Source: Chryseobacterium gleum (GTDB lineage Bacteria > Bacteroidota > Bacteroidia > Flavobacteriales_D > Crocinitomicaceae). From it: a stretch of DNA of 7,276 nt. The position numbers and the translations under genes were made by a program. Positions 6,971-7,276 of this stretch are shown piece by piece. Location of the stretch: assembly GCA_945877005.1 (NCBI GenBank), contig CAMCQL010000095.1:1-7276 (forward strand), given 5' to 3'. How positions within the stretch are numbered: position 1 is the first letter of the stretch; the number at the start of each line of letters is the position of its first letter. The notes beneath the pieces are model-generated. The model ran no database searches and was not told the DNA's origin. It saw nothing but the letters and a program-made list of their open reading frames with translations.

Positions 6971-7091
6971 AAGACCGTTGCAAAAGTTATTAATCGAGGC
7001 GGATTAAAAATTTCACACCGCAGTTTACTCATGTAAATGAGGATGTTAAATCTTTGATTCAACGATGAGTAAGGGGTTTTGCAACGGTCTT
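6971..7091. mobile_element. MITE-like palindromic element with 15-bp terminal inverted repeats
   Basis: The ends are perfect inverted repeats: AAGACCGTTGCAAAA (6971-6985) and its reverse complement (7077-7091). The 121-bp element is flanked on both sides by ATTTT (6966-6970 and 7092-7096), which fits a 5-bp target duplication. A shorter TA duplication with 14-bp ends is also possible. It has no coding capacity. The interior is highly structured: TTAATC/GATTAA (6990-6995 with 7002-7007), TTACTCAT/ATGAGTAA (7025-7032 with 7065-7072), and inside the latter a small hairpin (7045-7063). The TTGCAAA core recalls ends of some IS families such as IS5 or IS6 types, but this is from memory only. It sits between convergent genes, just after the pckA terminator. 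It could instead be a structured non-mobile repeat. Confidence 0.6.
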
Positions 7092-7164
7092 ATTTTGATA
7101 AAATCAGAAGTCTTAACAATTAAAAACACACAGAATATAACTCAGTTTTGAACTAACGAAACTA

Positions 7165-7276
7165 TTAAAAAGAAGATAAATTAAAAGCAATAGAAGTTAC
7201 ACGTTTTGTCTCTGTTCCTTCAATCATCTCAGATCGCACCAATTGCTGTGCCTCTACTCCATCAAAAACTTCATCC
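7165..7276 (-). CDS. C-terminal fragment of an unrecognised protein (runs off the window)
   Basis: A minus-strand reading frame is open from the window end to a TAA at 7167-7165 and gives 36 residues. They begin DEVFDGVEAQ and end TSIAFNLSSF. The fragment is acidic in its first part and has a plausible amino-acid composition with no low-complexity bias. The frame converges on pckA, leaving 73 nt between its stop and the palindromic element. I do not recognise the family from so short a tail. The start lies beyond 7276, so the total length is unknown. The absence of stops over 36 codons in AT-rich DNA is suggestive, not proof. Confidence 0.55.
   Translation of the reverse strand, partial: DEVFDGVEAQQLVRSEMIEGTETKRVTSIAFNLSSF

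Noticed and set aside
1..7276. CRISPR array, tRNA, prophage or defence system
   Set aside because: No spaced direct repeats, tRNA cloverleaf or phage/defence proteins are visible; all genes are housekeeping families apart from one unidentified fragment.

Overview
The window is a stretch of ordinary bacterial chromosome from what looks like a member of the Bacteroidota, most likely Flavobacteriales. The DNA is AT-rich. Several genes are preceded by the Bacteroidota-type TAnnTTTG -7 promoter element rather than an E. coli-style -10 box. Shine-Dalgarno sequences are essentially absent, and the starts are preceded by A/T-rich sequence. The proteins read as clear homologues of common bacterial families. 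I cannot resolve the genus from the sequence alone.

Layout from left to right. bioA (biotin synthesis) lies on the minus strand. It diverges from a small-RNA gene, not previously apparent from the reading frames, that I identify as the 4.5S-type signal recognition particle RNA (ffs, about 1404-1503, plus strand), with its own promoter and a T-run end. A plus-strand series follows: a small transaldolase/FSA-family enzyme, a DEAD-box RNA helicase with a DbpA-like C-terminal RNA-binding domain, and a CvfB-type protein with S1 repeats and a winged helix. These three are only 5 and 12 nt apart and are probably one operon. elbB follows after 44 nt. After a 154-nt gap comes pckA (ATP-dependent PEP carboxykinase), with its own promoter, its own strong intrinsic terminator, and very regular codon use typical of a highly expressed gene. 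The right end holds a 121-bp non-coding palindromic element with 15-bp terminal inverted repeats, flanked by ATTTT on both sides (a MITE-like insertion). Beyond it is the C-terminal end of an unrecognised minus-strand gene that runs off the window.

The genes fall into two groups. Central carbon metabolism is represented by the transaldolase (non-oxidative pentose phosphate pathway) and PckA (gluconeogenesis). RNA and protein-export functions are represented by SRP RNA, the helicase and the S1 protein. No defence system, prophage or CRISPR array is visible. The most noteworthy items are the SRP RNA, the MITE-like structured repeat, the DEYD variant of helicase motif II, and a promoter that overlaps the apparent upstream start codon of pckA.
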